Positions 1 through 9,289 of a DNA stretch of 64,000 bases are shown piece by piece; the stretch's first letter is position 1, and each line of letters starts with the position of its first letter. The stretch is from NCBI GenBank assembly GCA_050261675.1, contig JBLNDO010000023.1, positions 62,001 through 126,000 on the forward strand, written 5' to 3'. A program made the position numbers and the translations under genes. Below the pieces are notes generated by a model. It was not told the origin of the DNA, did no database searches, and saw only the letters and a program-made list of their open reading frames with translations. This DNA comes from DASUBN01 sp050261675 (GTDB taxonomy: Bacteria; Pseudomonadota; Gammaproteobacteria; Natronospirales; REEB76).

Positions 1-650
1 ACGCCGGAATGTGCGGGATCGGAAACCTTCAGCACGAACATGTTCACCTGGTTGTTGCGGAAGGCGCGCCGGTCATCCAGGTACTTGTAGTGCATCAGCA
101 GGAGATCCTCCTGCCCACCGGAGTAGACGCCATCCACATTCACATCCCAGGTGCTGTTGCCATCCTTGTCCCGCCAGATGTTGGAGCGCAGCGGAAAATG
201 GTCGCCCGCTTTCCAGCCGTATTTCTTGGCCAACGCCGGACCCACGATTACGCCGCTCTTGTCATTAAGCCAAGCCTGGGACTGCTCGGGTGGTAGCCGG
301 ATGTCCTGGTGCACCTCCAGAAACGACGGTGCGTCCACGGCGAAACCGGTGATGGGCTGGCGGGGGTCCTGGAAGTACGCACCCACCCAATCCTGCAGGG
401 TGACGGCAGCCACCCCCGGCACGCTGGCGATGCGGTCACGGTAGCCGATGGGCATGGAATTGATGAGGCCCACCTTGTTCATGACCATGAGCCGGTCGGC
501 GCCGGCCAGGTCCACGCCGCCGGTGAAGGCCTGGTTCACGGCGCCCAGCACTGCGAACAGCATGAATGCGATGAATACCGAAAGCACCGTGAACAAGGTG
601 CGCGCCTTGCGGCGCATCAGGTTGGCCCAGATGAGCGGCAGGTATTTCAT
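1..650 (-). CDS. ABC transporter permease, MacB/FtsX type (partial)
   Basis: The reading frame starts at 650 on the minus strand and runs off the window at base 1, so only about the first 216 residues are present. The N-terminus has a short basic stretch (RRKART), then one hydrophobic segment of about 20 residues, then a soluble region that looks like the extracytoplasmic MacB core domain, with a PGV-AAV strand and a W-x-G-A-Y-F segment. This is the usual plan of MacB/LolC/FtsX-family permeases, in which the remaining membrane segments come at the C-terminus. The start codon overlaps the end of the ATPase gene by 4 nt, as expected for a co-translated partner. With the membrane fusion protein upstream it forms a tripartite-type export system. 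The substrate cannot be read from sequence. Confidence 0.85.
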   Translation of the reverse strand, partial: MKYLPLIWANLMRRKARTLFTVLSVFIAFMLFAVLGAVNQAFTGGVDLAGADRLMVMNKVGLINSMPIGYRDRIASVPGVAAVTLQDWVGAYFQDPRQPITGFAVDAPSFLEVHQDIRLPPEQSQAWLNDKSGVIVGPALAKKYGWKAGDHFPLRSNIWRDKDGNSTWDVNVDGVYSGGQEDLLLMHYKYLDDRRAFRNNQVNMFVLKVSDPAHSG

Positions 651-1369
651 TTTTCCGGCTCCGTAGAGAGCCGTCCCTTGTTCATATAGAGGATGCGGCG
701 CGCCCGGGCCGCGGCATGCGGGTCGTGGGTCACCATGACGATGGTCTTGCCCTGCTCTCGATTGAGTGCTTGCAGGAGGTCCAGGATTTCGTCGCCGGAC
801 TTGCGGTCGAGGTCGCCGGTGGGCTCGTCGCAGAGCAGGAGCAGCGGATCGCCGACGATGGCCCGGGCGATGCCGACGCGTTGCTCCTGGCCTCCGGAGA
901 GCTCCGCGGGCTTGTGCTTGGCGCGGTCTGCGATGTTGGCGAGCTGCATGGCCGCCTCCACGCGCACCCGGCGTTCAGCCGCCGAGAGGCCGGTGAGCAG
1001 CAGCGGCAATTCCACGTTGCGCTCGGCGGAAAGCACCGGCAGGAGGTGATAAAGCTGGAACACGAAACCCACGTTGTGGGCGCGCCAGCGGGCCAGTTCG
1101 GATTCGTTATAGCGGGCGATGTCCATGCCCTCGACACTGATGCTGCCGGAGGTGGGCCGGTCGATGCCGCCCAAGAGGTTGAGCAAGGTGGTTTTGCCGG
1201 AACCGGAGGGCCCCATGAGTGCCAGGAAGTCGCCGTTCGGGATGCGGAGGCTGAGTTCCTGCAGCACGTGCACCGTCTCGCCACCGCGATGGTACTCCTT
1301 GGTGACGCCCTGCAGTTCCACGAGCGTGGAGCCGGTCTCGGGCTTCTGGATGGGCTTGGGGCTGCTCAT
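647..1369 (-). CDS. ABC transporter ATP-binding protein, MacB/LolD type
   Basis: This 240-residue ATPase energises the permease encoded just downstream. All nucleotide-binding motifs are present in order: Walker A GPSGSGKTT, a Q-loop in FVFQLYHLLP, the signature LSGGQEQR, Walker B LLLLCDEPTGDLD and the switch histidine in VTHD. The region after the Q-loop (YHLLPVLSAERNVELPL) is typical of the LolD/MacB/FtsE group, which act on envelope substrates rather than import nutrients. The gene lies 9 nt after the membrane fusion protein gene and overlaps the permease start by 4 nt, so the three genes look like one operon. The second half of the signature reads QEQR where QQQR is more common; this should not affect function. 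Confidence 0.93.
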   Translation of the reverse strand: MSSPKPIQKPETGSTLVELQGVTKEYHRGGETVHVLQELSLRIPNGDFLALMGPSGSGKTTLLNLLGGIDRPTSGSISVEGMDIARYNESELARWRAHNVGFVFQLYHLLPVLSAERNVELPLLLTGLSAAERRVRVEAAMQLANIADRAKHKPAELSGGQEQRVGIARAIVGDPLLLLCDEPTGDLDRKSGDEILDLLQALNREQGKTIVMVTHDPHAAARARRILYMNKGRLSTEPEK

Positions 1370-1378
1370 GGTTCCACC

Positions 1379-2635
1379 TCAATCTGAAGAAGGCTTGTTG
1401 GTCTCGCGGACACGATCGCCCTCCGCGAGGGCTTTGTCGGAGCCCGTGATGACGTGCTCACCCGCGCTGATGCCGGCGAGGATCTCCACGTCGCTGCCGG
1501 TGACCCCGCCGGTCTTCACGGCGCGCCTCTCGGCGTGGCCGTCGTTGAAAATGAACACGTAGGGAGTGGCGCCATCCTTGTGGACCGCCGCCTGGGGAAT
1601 CTCGACGCGCGCTGCCTGCACGGTGCCGCCTCCGGCCGGCGCCTCTCCCAGGAACCACACCTGGATGGACATCTGCGGCAGTATCTTCGGGTCAAGCTTG
1701 TCGAAGCCGACGCGTACCTTGACGGTGGCCTTGTCCCGGTCGGCGGTGGGAATGATGCTCACCACGTGGCTGGGAATGTGCCAGTCCGGGTACGCGTCCA
1801 GCACCGCGTCCACCTGCTGTTCCGTGTGCACGCGGCCGATGTAGGCCTCGTTCACGTCCACCTCGATCTCGAGGGAACTCATGTCCACCACGGTGCAGAT
1901 TCCGGTGCGGGTGTAGCCGCTGCCGGCCGAATTGGGGGAGATCATCTCGCCGGGCTGGGCGTCCTTGGACACCACCACGCCGGCGAAGGGCGCGCGGATG
2001 ACCGTGTCGTCCAGCATCTGCTGGTCGAGGTCCAGATTATTCTGGGCGACGCCGGCCTGCTGGCGCGCGCTGTCCAAGGCGGCCCTGAGACTCGCCTCCT
2101 TGGTGGTGGCCCCGTCCATCTCCGACTGGCTTACCAGGTGCCGCCCATACAGCGTCTTGGTGCGTTCCAGATCCCGGGCGGCGTTTTCGTGTTCCACCTC
2201 GGTCTGGTTGGCGAGCGCCTGGGCCGCCGCCAGCTGGCTTCTGGCCACGTTCACCTGGTCCCGGGCGGTGGAATCGTCCAGCCGCGCCAGCACCTGGCCG
2301 GCCTTGACGTGCATGCCCTCCTCGATGAGAACCGCGCTCACCTTCCCCATGACCTTCGAGGACACCACGGCCTGCAGCCGGGGCACCACGTAACCCGAGG
2401 CATTGAGCAGCCGCGCGCCCCCGGGGCCGGAGGCCGTGTCCTCCACCACCTTCGCCGCCGAAGTCTGCACACTTATATAGGAAGGCCGGAGCAGCACCCA
2501 AGCAAACACGGCCACGATCGCCAGGAGTGCCACGCCGCCGCCGATGAGCCAAGGGCGGGTACGGCGCTTCAGTTGCGCGTCGTCGGCCTTGCGGTCCATG
2601 CGCAGCACGTTCAAGGCGTCGCGGTTCAAAGGCAT
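1379..2635 (-). CDS. Periplasmic membrane fusion protein, HlyD/RND-MFP family
   Basis: The 418-residue product has a basic N-terminal tail, one membrane anchor at about residues 30-50, and then the layout of efflux adaptor proteins. A lipoyl/barrel-sandwich half motif (VLIEEGMHVKAGQVLARLD) is followed by a long alpha-hairpin rich in Ala, Gln and Glu, and by the second half motif (IRAPFAGVVVSKDAQPGEMI). Beta-barrel and membrane-proximal domains follow. Such proteins bridge an inner-membrane transporter to an outer-membrane channel. It is the first gene of the operon with the ATPase and permease. No outer-membrane TolC-type gene is nearby, so the channel is probably shared. The start at 2635 is preceded by a GGGGAT stretch that could serve as ribosome binding site. 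Confidence 0.92.
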   Translation of the reverse strand: MPLNRDALNVLRMDRKADDAQLKRRTRPWLIGGGVALLAIVAVFAWVLLRPSYISVQTSAAKVVEDTASGPGGARLLNASGYVVPRLQAVVSSKVMGKVSAVLIEEGMHVKAGQVLARLDDSTARDQVNVARSQLAAAQALANQTEVEHENAARDLERTKTLYGRHLVSQSEMDGATTKEASLRAALDSARQQAGVAQNNLDLDQQMLDDTVIRAPFAGVVVSKDAQPGEMISPNSAGSGYTRTGICTVVDMSSLEIEVDVNEAYIGRVHTEQQVDAVLDAYPDWHIPSHVVSIIPTADRDKATVKVRVGFDKLDPKILPQMSIQVWFLGEAPAGGGTVQAARVEIPQAAVHKDGATPYVFIFNDGHAERRAVKTGGVTGSDVEILAGISAGEHVITGSDKALAEGDRVRETNKPSSD

Positions 2636-2774
2636 CGTTCATCCCCGTGGATATCGGTCATCGGAAACCGGGCTCCGCTTAGTTTACACTTGCGCCGCCG
2701 CGGTCTTTCCGCGCCATATGCCATTGTCGCGTCGGCGCGCCACTCACGACAGTCATGTTCATCAGGACTATGAA

Positions 2775-3584
2775 ATGACAGATGTCACGCATATCCCGGG
2801 CTTGGTGGACATCGGTGCCAATCTCACCCATGACAGTTTCGACGTGGATCGGGCCGAGGTCATCGCCCGCGCCCGGGCCGCGGGGGTGCAGCGCTTCGTG
2901 GTGACGGGTAGCGACACGGCCCATAGCACCAAGGCACTCGCGCTCTGCCAGCAATACCCCGGCCTTTATGCCACCGCCGGCGTGCATCCTCACCATGCCA
3001 AGGACTGCACCGTCTCGACAACCGACGAACTGAGGGAGTTGATGAGAAATTTCCCGGCGGTAGCCGTCGGCGAATGCGGCCTGGACTACTTCCGCAACTT
3101 TTCGCCCCCTGATGTGCAGCGAAAGGTATTCGAGATGCAGCTGGGCCTCGCGGTGGAGTGCCGTAAGCCCGTGTTCCTGCATCAACGGGACGCCCACGGT
3201 GATTTCCTGCGCCTGCTTCGGGAATACCGCCCCCGTCTCCCCCGTGCCGTGGTGCATTGCTTCACCGGCGATGCGACAGAACTGAAGGATTATCTCGCTC
3301 TGGATTGCCACATCGGCGTCACCGGCTGGATCTGCGACGAGCGCCGCGGCCTGAGCCTCAGGGAATGCGTGGGTTTGATACCTGCGGACAGGCTCATGCT
3401 GGAGACGGACGCGCCCTATCTCATCCCCCGGGACCTGAAACCGCGGCCCCACCGGAACGAACCCATGTACCTCATGCACATCGCCGAGGTGGTAGCGGCG
3501 ATGCTCGGCAAACCAGTCGGACAACTCATCCGCGAGACAACGCAAAACGCCGAGGCATTCTTCGGGCTGCCGCGCCTGGGTTAG
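2775..3584 (+). CDS. tatD: TatD family metal-dependent nuclease
   Basis: The 269-residue protein is very like Escherichia coli TatD, a metal-dependent 3'-5' DNA/RNA exonuclease with a TIM-barrel amidohydrolase fold. Visible landmarks are DIGANLT at the N-terminus, TAGVHPHHA, the metal-ligand segment VGECGLDY, HCFTG, the conserved GWICDERRG and ETDAPYL near the end. The DIG-x-NLT start is the TatD-proper form, unlike the DTHCHL-type start of YcfH/TatD-like paralogues. I chose the ATG at 2775 because it sits after an AGGA sequence at 7-8 nt and matches where family members begin, although the frame is open 231 bases further upstream. The gene is divergent from the efflux operon and is followed 37 bases later by a peptidase gene. 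Confidence 0.92.
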   Translation: MTDVTHIPGLVDIGANLTHDSFDVDRAEVIARARAAGVQRFVVTGSDTAHSTKALALCQQYPGLYATAGVHPHHAKDCTVSTTDELRELMRNFPAVAVGECGLDYFRNFSPPDVQRKVFEMQLGLAVECRKPVFLHQRDAHGDFLRLLREYRPRLPRAVVHCFTGDATELKDYLALDCHIGVTGWICDERRGLSLRECVGLIPADRLMLETDAPYLIPRDLKPRPHRNEPMYLMHIAEVVAAMLGKPVGQLIRETTQNAEAFFGLPRLG

Positions 3585-3621
3585 AATCCGCCTCCCTGAG
3601 CGCACTTTCCCGGAGAGCACG

Positions 3622-5040
<1,419 letters not shown>

Positions 5041-5059
5041 TCACTGTCGGAATGCGACA

Positions 5060-5088
5060 CGTCGCGTGGAGAACGCGGCGTTTTATTT
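5060..5088 (+). terminator. Intrinsic terminator after the M20 peptidase
   Basis: An 8-bp stem (CGTCGCGT at 5060-5067 with ACGCGGCG at 5073-5080, one G-U pair) with a 5-nt loop is followed by TTTTATTT. It lies 20 bases after the peptidase stop and just before the end of the convergent minus-strand gene. Confidence 0.7.
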
Positions 5089-5096
5089 ACGGCACT

Positions 5097-5726
5097 TCAG
5101 CGAATCGGTGCGGGGCGTTCCTTGCCGGGCGGCACGTTGGCGGCCTCGCAGATCTTGTCCCAGAGCGCCCTGGATTCCTCGGAAATCGTGCCGGCTTCCT
5201 TCTGTTTCAGCCGCAGCAAGGGTTGGGCGAATTCCTCCAAAAGCTGCACTCCGTCCGGACGCCCCTTAGGGAAATGGCCCCGAGACGTGAACAGGATGCG
5301 GGAGATCACATCCGCGTCCGGCACCAGATACTTCACCGCCGCCACCCGGTCATGCATGGGGCGGATGGGATTGTTGAACTGGTAACGGCGGCGGCGCCCC
5401 ATGGCGGTCCAGACGTCCATTTTCTCGGAGGCAAACACGGCCCCCTCCACGTCGCGGATGTCCAATACGTAGAGCTTACGGTCGCGCAACATCAGCGCAT
5501 CCACGGGCACATAACCCCCGACGCCGTCCGGAATGATCACATCCCGCACAAGCCGGTCGGCGACATTGCGCAGAGTGCGCGTGACGCCGCGCTGGACGGC
5601 GGTGATCCGCAGCCATAGCGCGAGAGACAGTGCCGCGAGGGTCACCAGGGCGGCGGCGGCGGTCAGCGACCAGACGAGCCAGCTGTCATACCAGGCGTGC
5701 ATGTTTCCGCTTTTCCCCCATTCCAT
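5097..5726 (-). CDS. Membrane-anchored NERD-domain protein
   Basis: The 209-residue protein has one N-terminal membrane segment at about residues 15-40, then a domain that reads like NERD (nuclease-related domain). In order it shows a LRNVADRLVRDVIIPD strand-helix region, a PVDALMLRDRKLYVLDIRD core where NERD proteins carry a restriction-enzyme-like D...(E/D)xK site, and a VWTAMGRRRRYQFNNP segment matching the conserved region ending in NP. The usual lysine of the core (IExK) is replaced by Arg in LDIRD, so nuclease activity is doubtful. The C-terminal part has no family I recognise. An ATG 24 bases further in (5702) is an alternative start. The gene is alone on minus between a terminator and the DUF962 gene. 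Role unknown. Confidence 0.72.
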   Translation of the reverse strand: MEWGKSGNMHAWYDSWLVWSLTAAAALVTLAALSLALWLRITAVQRGVTRTLRNVADRLVRDVIIPDGVGGYVPVDALMLRDRKLYVLDIRDVEGAVFASEKMDVWTAMGRRRRYQFNNPIRPMHDRVAAVKYLVPDADVISRILFTSRGHFPKGRPDGVQLLEEFAQPLLRLKQKEAGTISEESRALWDKICEAANVPPGKERPAPIR

Positions 5727-5774
5727 GCCCCACCGGACCCCTCCGGCGGCGCGTATTGTAGCGGAACAATTCTC

Positions 5775-6080
5775 TCAGAAGGCAATGCGTCCCGTGAGGA
5801 TGTCGCGGAACATGACCCAATCCCCCATGAAGCTGTAGACGGGATGGGTGAAGGTGGCGGGACGGTTCTTTTCGAAGAAAAAATGACCCGCCCAGGCGAA
5901 GCCGTAGCCGAACAAGGGCAGCAGGATCAACCCCAGCCAGTTAGCGGTCACGAGGGTCCAGAAGAGCGCGCCCAGCACCAGGGCGCTGCCGATGAAATGC
6001 AGGCGCCGGCACGTCGAATTGCGGTGTTCGCCGAGATAAAAGGGGTAGAAATCCTTGAAGCTCTCAAACTCGCTTGTCAT
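5775..6080 (-). CDS. DUF962 / Mpo1-like membrane protein
   Basis: This 101-residue protein matches the DUF962 family, whose yeast member Mpo1 is an iron-dependent dioxygenase acting on 2-hydroxy fatty acids. Landmarks are the FKDFYPFYLGEHRN start, a conserved CRRLHFIGS segment, and AWAGHFFFEKNRPATF with the conserved H and the E-x-N-x-P pattern. Two or three hydrophobic stretches between residues 30 and 70 imply an inner-membrane protein. Bacterial members are common in Proteobacteria and mostly uncharacterised. It overlaps the SirB-like gene by 4 nt, so the two are probably co-transcribed. The family call is strong; enzymatic activity here is only inferred from the yeast homologue. Confidence 0.88.
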   Translation of the reverse strand: MTSEFESFKDFYPFYLGEHRNSTCRRLHFIGSALVLGALFWTLVTANWLGLILLPLFGYGFAWAGHFFFEKNRPATFTHPVYSFMGDWVMFRDILTGRIAF

Positions 6081-6508
6081 GGCGCGACCGCTCCTAGCGC
6101 AGGGTCCATCAGCACCACTATACCCCGCGGGTCATGGGCGATGGCAACGCTGACGATGAAGCCGAATGTGCCCAGTGCCGCCAGGAACAGCGCCAACCTC
6201 ACACCTCGCCCGGCCTTCGAGCGGAACGCCAGGATGCCGAGCGCGATGTAAAGCGCGACGCACAGGAGTTTCACTCCGAACCATGGCGTGGTCAGGGGAT
6301 TCAAGCGCAACAGGGCAGCCAGGCCGATGCCACAGAGGAGCAGCAGCGTGTCCACCACGGGCGGAACCCGGCGCCAGACGGGGTGCCGTAGCGGCTGATT
6401 CGACAACAGGAGCATCCCGCCGCGCAGCGCGAACAGCCCCAGGCTCAAGGCCGCCAGCGCCACATGGCTGAACTTCAAAGCCGTGTACATCCCTCCCCTC
6501 CCGGCCAT
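6077..6508 (-). CDS. SirB-like inner-membrane protein
   Basis: The 143-residue product has four hydrophobic segments and resembles the SirB family: a first helix region with KFSHVALAALSLGLFALRG, then PVVDTLLLLCGIGLAALLRLNPLTTPWFGVKLLCVALYIALG, whose motifs W-x-x-x-K-L and YI-x-L-G are typical of the family. SirB proteins are small membrane proteins without an agreed biochemical function. It is the first gene of a two-gene minus-strand unit with the DUF962 gene, and is divergent from the SUF operon. Either the first Met or the Met at residue 7 (6490), closer to the family start (MYTALKFSH), could be used. Confidence 0.82.
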   Translation of the reverse strand: MAGRGGMYTALKFSHVALAALSLGLFALRGGMLLLSNQPLRHPVWRRVPPVVDTLLLLCGIGLAALLRLNPLTTPWFGVKLLCVALYIALGILAFRSKAGRGVRLALFLAALGTFGFIVSVAIAHDPRGIVVLMDPALGAVAP

Positions 6509-6568
6509 CGGCCGCCGTGTTCCGCAGCTTCAAAGCCTGCGGCATGCCGGCACTTGGCTCAAATCCAA

Positions 6569-6593
6569 TAATAGGACTAAAATAGTCCTATTA
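6569..6593 (+). promoter_or_regulatory. Palindromic operator over the SUF promoter
   Basis: TAATAGGACTA at 6569-6579 and its exact reverse complement TAGTCCTATTA at 6583-6593 are separated by AAA. The core GACTAAAATAGTC fits the inner part of the IscR type 1 consensus (GACT-R-WWW-Y-AGTC); IscR is an Rrf2-family protein. A TTGGCT at 6554-6559 and a TAAAAT at 6578-6583, 18 bp apart, would make a promoter whose -10 box lies inside the palindrome. It is 20 bases before the Rrf2 gene, so autorepression by that protein is the natural inference. Confidence 0.75.
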
Positions 6594-6612
6594 ATACAAG
6601 CGAAGTAAGCCC

Positions 6613-7074
6613 ATGCTGCGCCTCAGTAAATTGACCGACTACGGTACCGTCGTGCTCTCGGGCATGGCCCGGGAGCCCACGCGGCTGCACACGGCCACCG
6701 AGCTTGCCGCGAGCCTGCACTTGGCCGCCCCCACCGTGAGCAAGCTGCTGAAGCTGTTCGCCAAGGCCGGGCTCGTGACTTCACAACGCGGTGCGCGGGG
6801 TGGTTACGCCCTGGCGCGCCCGGCGGAAGAGATCAGCGCGGTGCAGATCATCGACGCCATCGAAGGACCGGTAGCCATCACCCAGTGCAGCATGAGCCAC
6901 AGCCGCTGCGGCATCGAAGCGGTCTGCGGAATCGGCCACAACTGGCAGCGCATCAGTCTCGCGATCCGCGATGCCCTGCGCGGCGTGACCCTGGCGCAGT
7001 TGGCCCGGCCCGTGGCTCTGCCGCCGCGGCTGGATTTCCGCGCGGTGCTGGACGGCGCGCCCCACAAGCAATAA
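6613..7074 (+). CDS. Rrf2-family regulator of the SUF operon
   Basis: The 153-residue protein is an Rrf2-type transcription factor with an N-terminal winged helix (MLRLSKLTDYGTVVL, then HLAAPTVSKLLKLFAKAGLV as recognition region and RGARGGYALAR as wing). Three cysteines at residues 92, 99 and 105 sit in the family's Fe-S cluster loop. It fits the SUF-specific subgroup, which senses cluster status and represses the operon it heads. The gene begins the SUF operon, only 2 nt before sufB, and a perfect 11-bp inverted repeat covers its likely promoter. When the cluster is lost, derepression would be expected; this is inferred from IscR and SufR behaviour and not shown by this sequence. Confidence 0.93.
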   Translation: MLRLSKLTDYGTVVLSGMAREPTRLHTATELAASLHLAAPTVSKLLKLFAKAGLVTSQRGARGGYALARPAEEISAVQIIDAIEGPVAITQCSMSHSRCGIEAVCGIGHNWQRISLAIRDALRGVTLAQLARPVALPPRLDFRAVLDGAPHKQ

Positions 7075-7076
7075 GC

Positions 7077-8525
7077 ATGGCCACCGACAACAAAGACGTG
7101 GATACCCTGCTGCGCGGCGAATACCGCCACGGCTTCGTGACGGATATCGAATCCGACACGGTGCCGCCGGGGCTGGACGAGGGCGTGATCCGGCTCATCT
7201 CCCGCAAGAAGCAGGAACCGGCATTCATGCTGGACTGGCGCCTCAAGGCCTACCGGCACTGGCTGACCATGCAGGAACCGGGTTGGGCACATGTGAAGCA
7301 CCCGCCCATCGACTACCAAGCCATCTCCTACTATTCGGCGCCCAAGTCCAAGAAGGACGGCCCCAAGAGCCTCGCAGAAGTGGACCCGAAGCTCCTGGAG
7401 ACCTACGAGAAGCTCGGCGTACCGCTGCATGAACGCGCGGCGCTCGCCGGCGTGGCGGTGGACGCGGTGTTCGATTCGGTGTCTGTGGCCACCACCTTCC
7501 GCGAGAAGCTCGCGGAGGCAGGTGTGATCTTCTGTTCCTTCTCCGAGGCGGTGCAGAAGCACCCCGCCCTGGTGGAGCAATACCTCGGCTCCGTGGTGCC
7601 CTACTCCGACAATTTCTTCGCCACCCTGAACTCGGCGGTGTTCTCGGACGGTTCCTTTGTTTACGTGCCCAAGGGCGTGCGTTGCCCCATGGAGCTCAGC
7701 ACCTATTTCCGTATCAACGCCTCCAAAACCGGCCAGTTCGAGCGCACCCTGATCGTAGCCGATGAAGGCGCCCATGTGAGCTACCTGGAAGGCTGCACGG
7801 CGCCCATGCGCGACGAGAACCAATTGCATGCCGCCGTCGTGGAGCTTATCGCGCTTAAAGACGCCCAGATCAAATACTCCACGGTGCAGAACTGGTACCC
7901 GGGCGATGCGGACGGCAAGGGCGGCATCTACAATTTCGTGACCAAACGCGGCGAATGCCGCGGTGAGCGCTCCAAGATCTCCTGGACCCAGGTCGAGACG
8001 GGTTCCGCCATCACCTGGAAATACCCGAGTTGCGTCCTGAAGGGCGATCATTCCGTAGGCGAGTTTTATTCCGTGGCGGTGGCGAACCATTATCAGCAGG
8101 CGGACACCGGTACCAAGATGTTGCATATCGGCAAGCACACCACGAGTACTATAGTGTCGAAAGGTATCTCGGCCGGCCACGGCCAGAACAGCTACCGGGG
8201 ACTCGTGAAGGTCGCCGCCGGCGCCGAGCAGGCCCGCAACCACACCCAATGCGATTCCCTCCTAATGGGAAACCAATGCGGCGCCCATACCTTCCCTTAC
8301 ATGGAAGCCAAGAACCCCACCGCGCAAGTGGAGCACGAGGCCACCACCTCCAAGATCAGCGACGACCAGTTGTTCTACTGCCGCAGCCGCGGCATCTCGT
8401 CGGAGGACGCGGTGAACATGATCGTCAACGGCTTCTGCAAGGACGTATTCAAGGAACTGCCCATGGAGTTTGCCGTGGAGGCCCAACGGCTCCTAGCGGT
8501 CACTCTCGAGGGCGCCGTAGGCTAA
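7077..8525 (+). CDS. sufB: Fe-S cluster scaffold subunit SufB
   Basis: The 482-residue protein is SufB, the scaffold subunit of the SufBC2D complex on which iron-sulfur clusters are built in the cytosol. Length and landmarks match the family: PPGLDEGVIRLISRKK near the start, FVYVPKGVRCPMELSTYFRIN, the ISWTQVETGSAITWKYPSC stretch, SKGISAGHGQNSYRGLV, and the conserved C-terminal region with AKNPTAQVEHEATTSKI and FYCRSRGIS. I chose the ATG at 7077, 2 nt after the regulator's stop, because the product then begins where SufB proteins begin; the frame is open further upstream. It is followed by sufC after 11 nt. Confidence 0.97.
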   Translation: MATDNKDVDTLLRGEYRHGFVTDIESDTVPPGLDEGVIRLISRKKQEPAFMLDWRLKAYRHWLTMQEPGWAHVKHPPIDYQAISYYSAPKSKKDGPKSLAEVDPKLLETYEKLGVPLHERAALAGVAVDAVFDSVSVATTFREKLAEAGVIFCSFSEAVQKHPALVEQYLGSVVPYSDNFFATLNSAVFSDGSFVYVPKGVRCPMELSTYFRINASKTGQFERTLIVADEGAHVSYLEGCTAPMRDENQLHAAVVELIALKDAQIKYSTVQNWYPGDADGKGGIYNFVTKRGECRGERSKISWTQVETGSAITWKYPSCVLKGDHSVGEFYSVAVANHYQQADTGTKMLHIGKHTTSTIVSKGISAGHGQNSYRGLVKVAAGAEQARNHTQCDSLLMGNQCGAHTFPYMEAKNPTAQVEHEATTSKISDDQLFYCRSRGISSEDAVNMIVNGFCKDVFKELPMEFAVEAQRLLAVTLEGAVG

Positions 8526-8536
8526 GAGAGAAGAAA

Positions 8537-9289
8537 ATGCTTGAAATCAAAAATCTGCACGCACGCGTTGAAGGCAAGGAAATCCTCAAGGGGGTTTCCC
8601 TGACGGTCCATGCCGGCGAAGTCCATGCGGTCATGGGCCCCAACGGCTCGGGGAAAAGCACCCTCGTCCACATACTGGCCGGCCGCGAGGGTTACGAGGT
8701 CACTTCCGGTAGTGTCACGTATCAAGGCAAGGACCTCCTAGCCATGGAACCGGAGGAACGCGCGCGGGAAGGGATGTTCCTGGCCTTCCAGTATCCCGTC
8801 GAGATCCCCGGCGTGAACAACGTCTACCTGCTGAAAGCCGCCTTCAACGCCATCCGCAAGCAGCGGGGCGAGGAAGCGCTAGATGCCATGGACTTCCTGG
8901 CCCTGGTGAAGGCCAAGATGCAGTTCATGGAGATGGACCCCTCCTTCCTGAACCGCGCCGTGAACGAGGGCTTTTCCGGCGGCGAGAAGAAGCGCAACGA
9001 AATCCTGCAGATGCTGGTACTGGAGCCGAAACTTGCGCTCCTGGACGAGACCGACTCCGGCCTGGACATCGACGCCCTCAAGGTGGTGGCCAAAGGCGTG
9101 AACAAGCTCCGCGACCCCAAGCGCGCTATCGTCATGGTCACCCACTACCAACGGCTACTGGATCACGTGGTGCCGGACAAGGTGCACGTGCTTTCCGGCG
9201 GCCGGGTGGTGAAATCCGGCGGCAAGGAACTGGCGCTTGAACTGGAGAAACGCGGCTACGACTGGCTGAAAGAAGGGGCCGCCGCCTGA
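8537..9289 (+). CDS. sufC: Fe-S assembly ATPase SufC
   Basis: SufC (250 residues) is the soluble ABC-type ATPase of the SufBC2D complex; ATP hydrolysis drives conformational change of the SufB-SufD heterodimer. Walker A is GPNGSGKS at residues 34-41. The Q-loop region is LAFQYPVEIPGV, the signature is FSGGEKKRNE, Walker B is LALLDETDSGLD, and the switch histidine lies in VTHYQR. The SGGEKKRNE signature and the ETDSGLDIDAL segment are diagnostic of SufC rather than of transporters. No membrane partner gene is nearby. Its stop overlaps the sufD start as TGATG, which favours balanced synthesis of the subunits. Confidence 0.97.
   Translation: MLEIKNLHARVEGKEILKGVSLTVHAGEVHAVMGPNGSGKSTLVHILAGREGYEVTSGSVTYQGKDLLAMEPEERAREGMFLAFQYPVEIPGVNNVYLLKAAFNAIRKQRGEEALDAMDFLALVKAKMQFMEMDPSFLNRAVNEGFSGGEKKRNEILQMLVLEPKLALLDETDSGLDIDALKVVAKGVNKLRDPKRAIVMVTHYQRLLDHVVPDKVHVLSGGRVVKSGGKELALELEKRGYDWLKEGAAA

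Noticed and set aside
1454..2773. A 439-codon plus-strand frame opposite the membrane fusion protein
   Set aside because: It is His/Arg/Gly/Leu-rich antisense text without domains; the minus-strand gene has complete family motifs.
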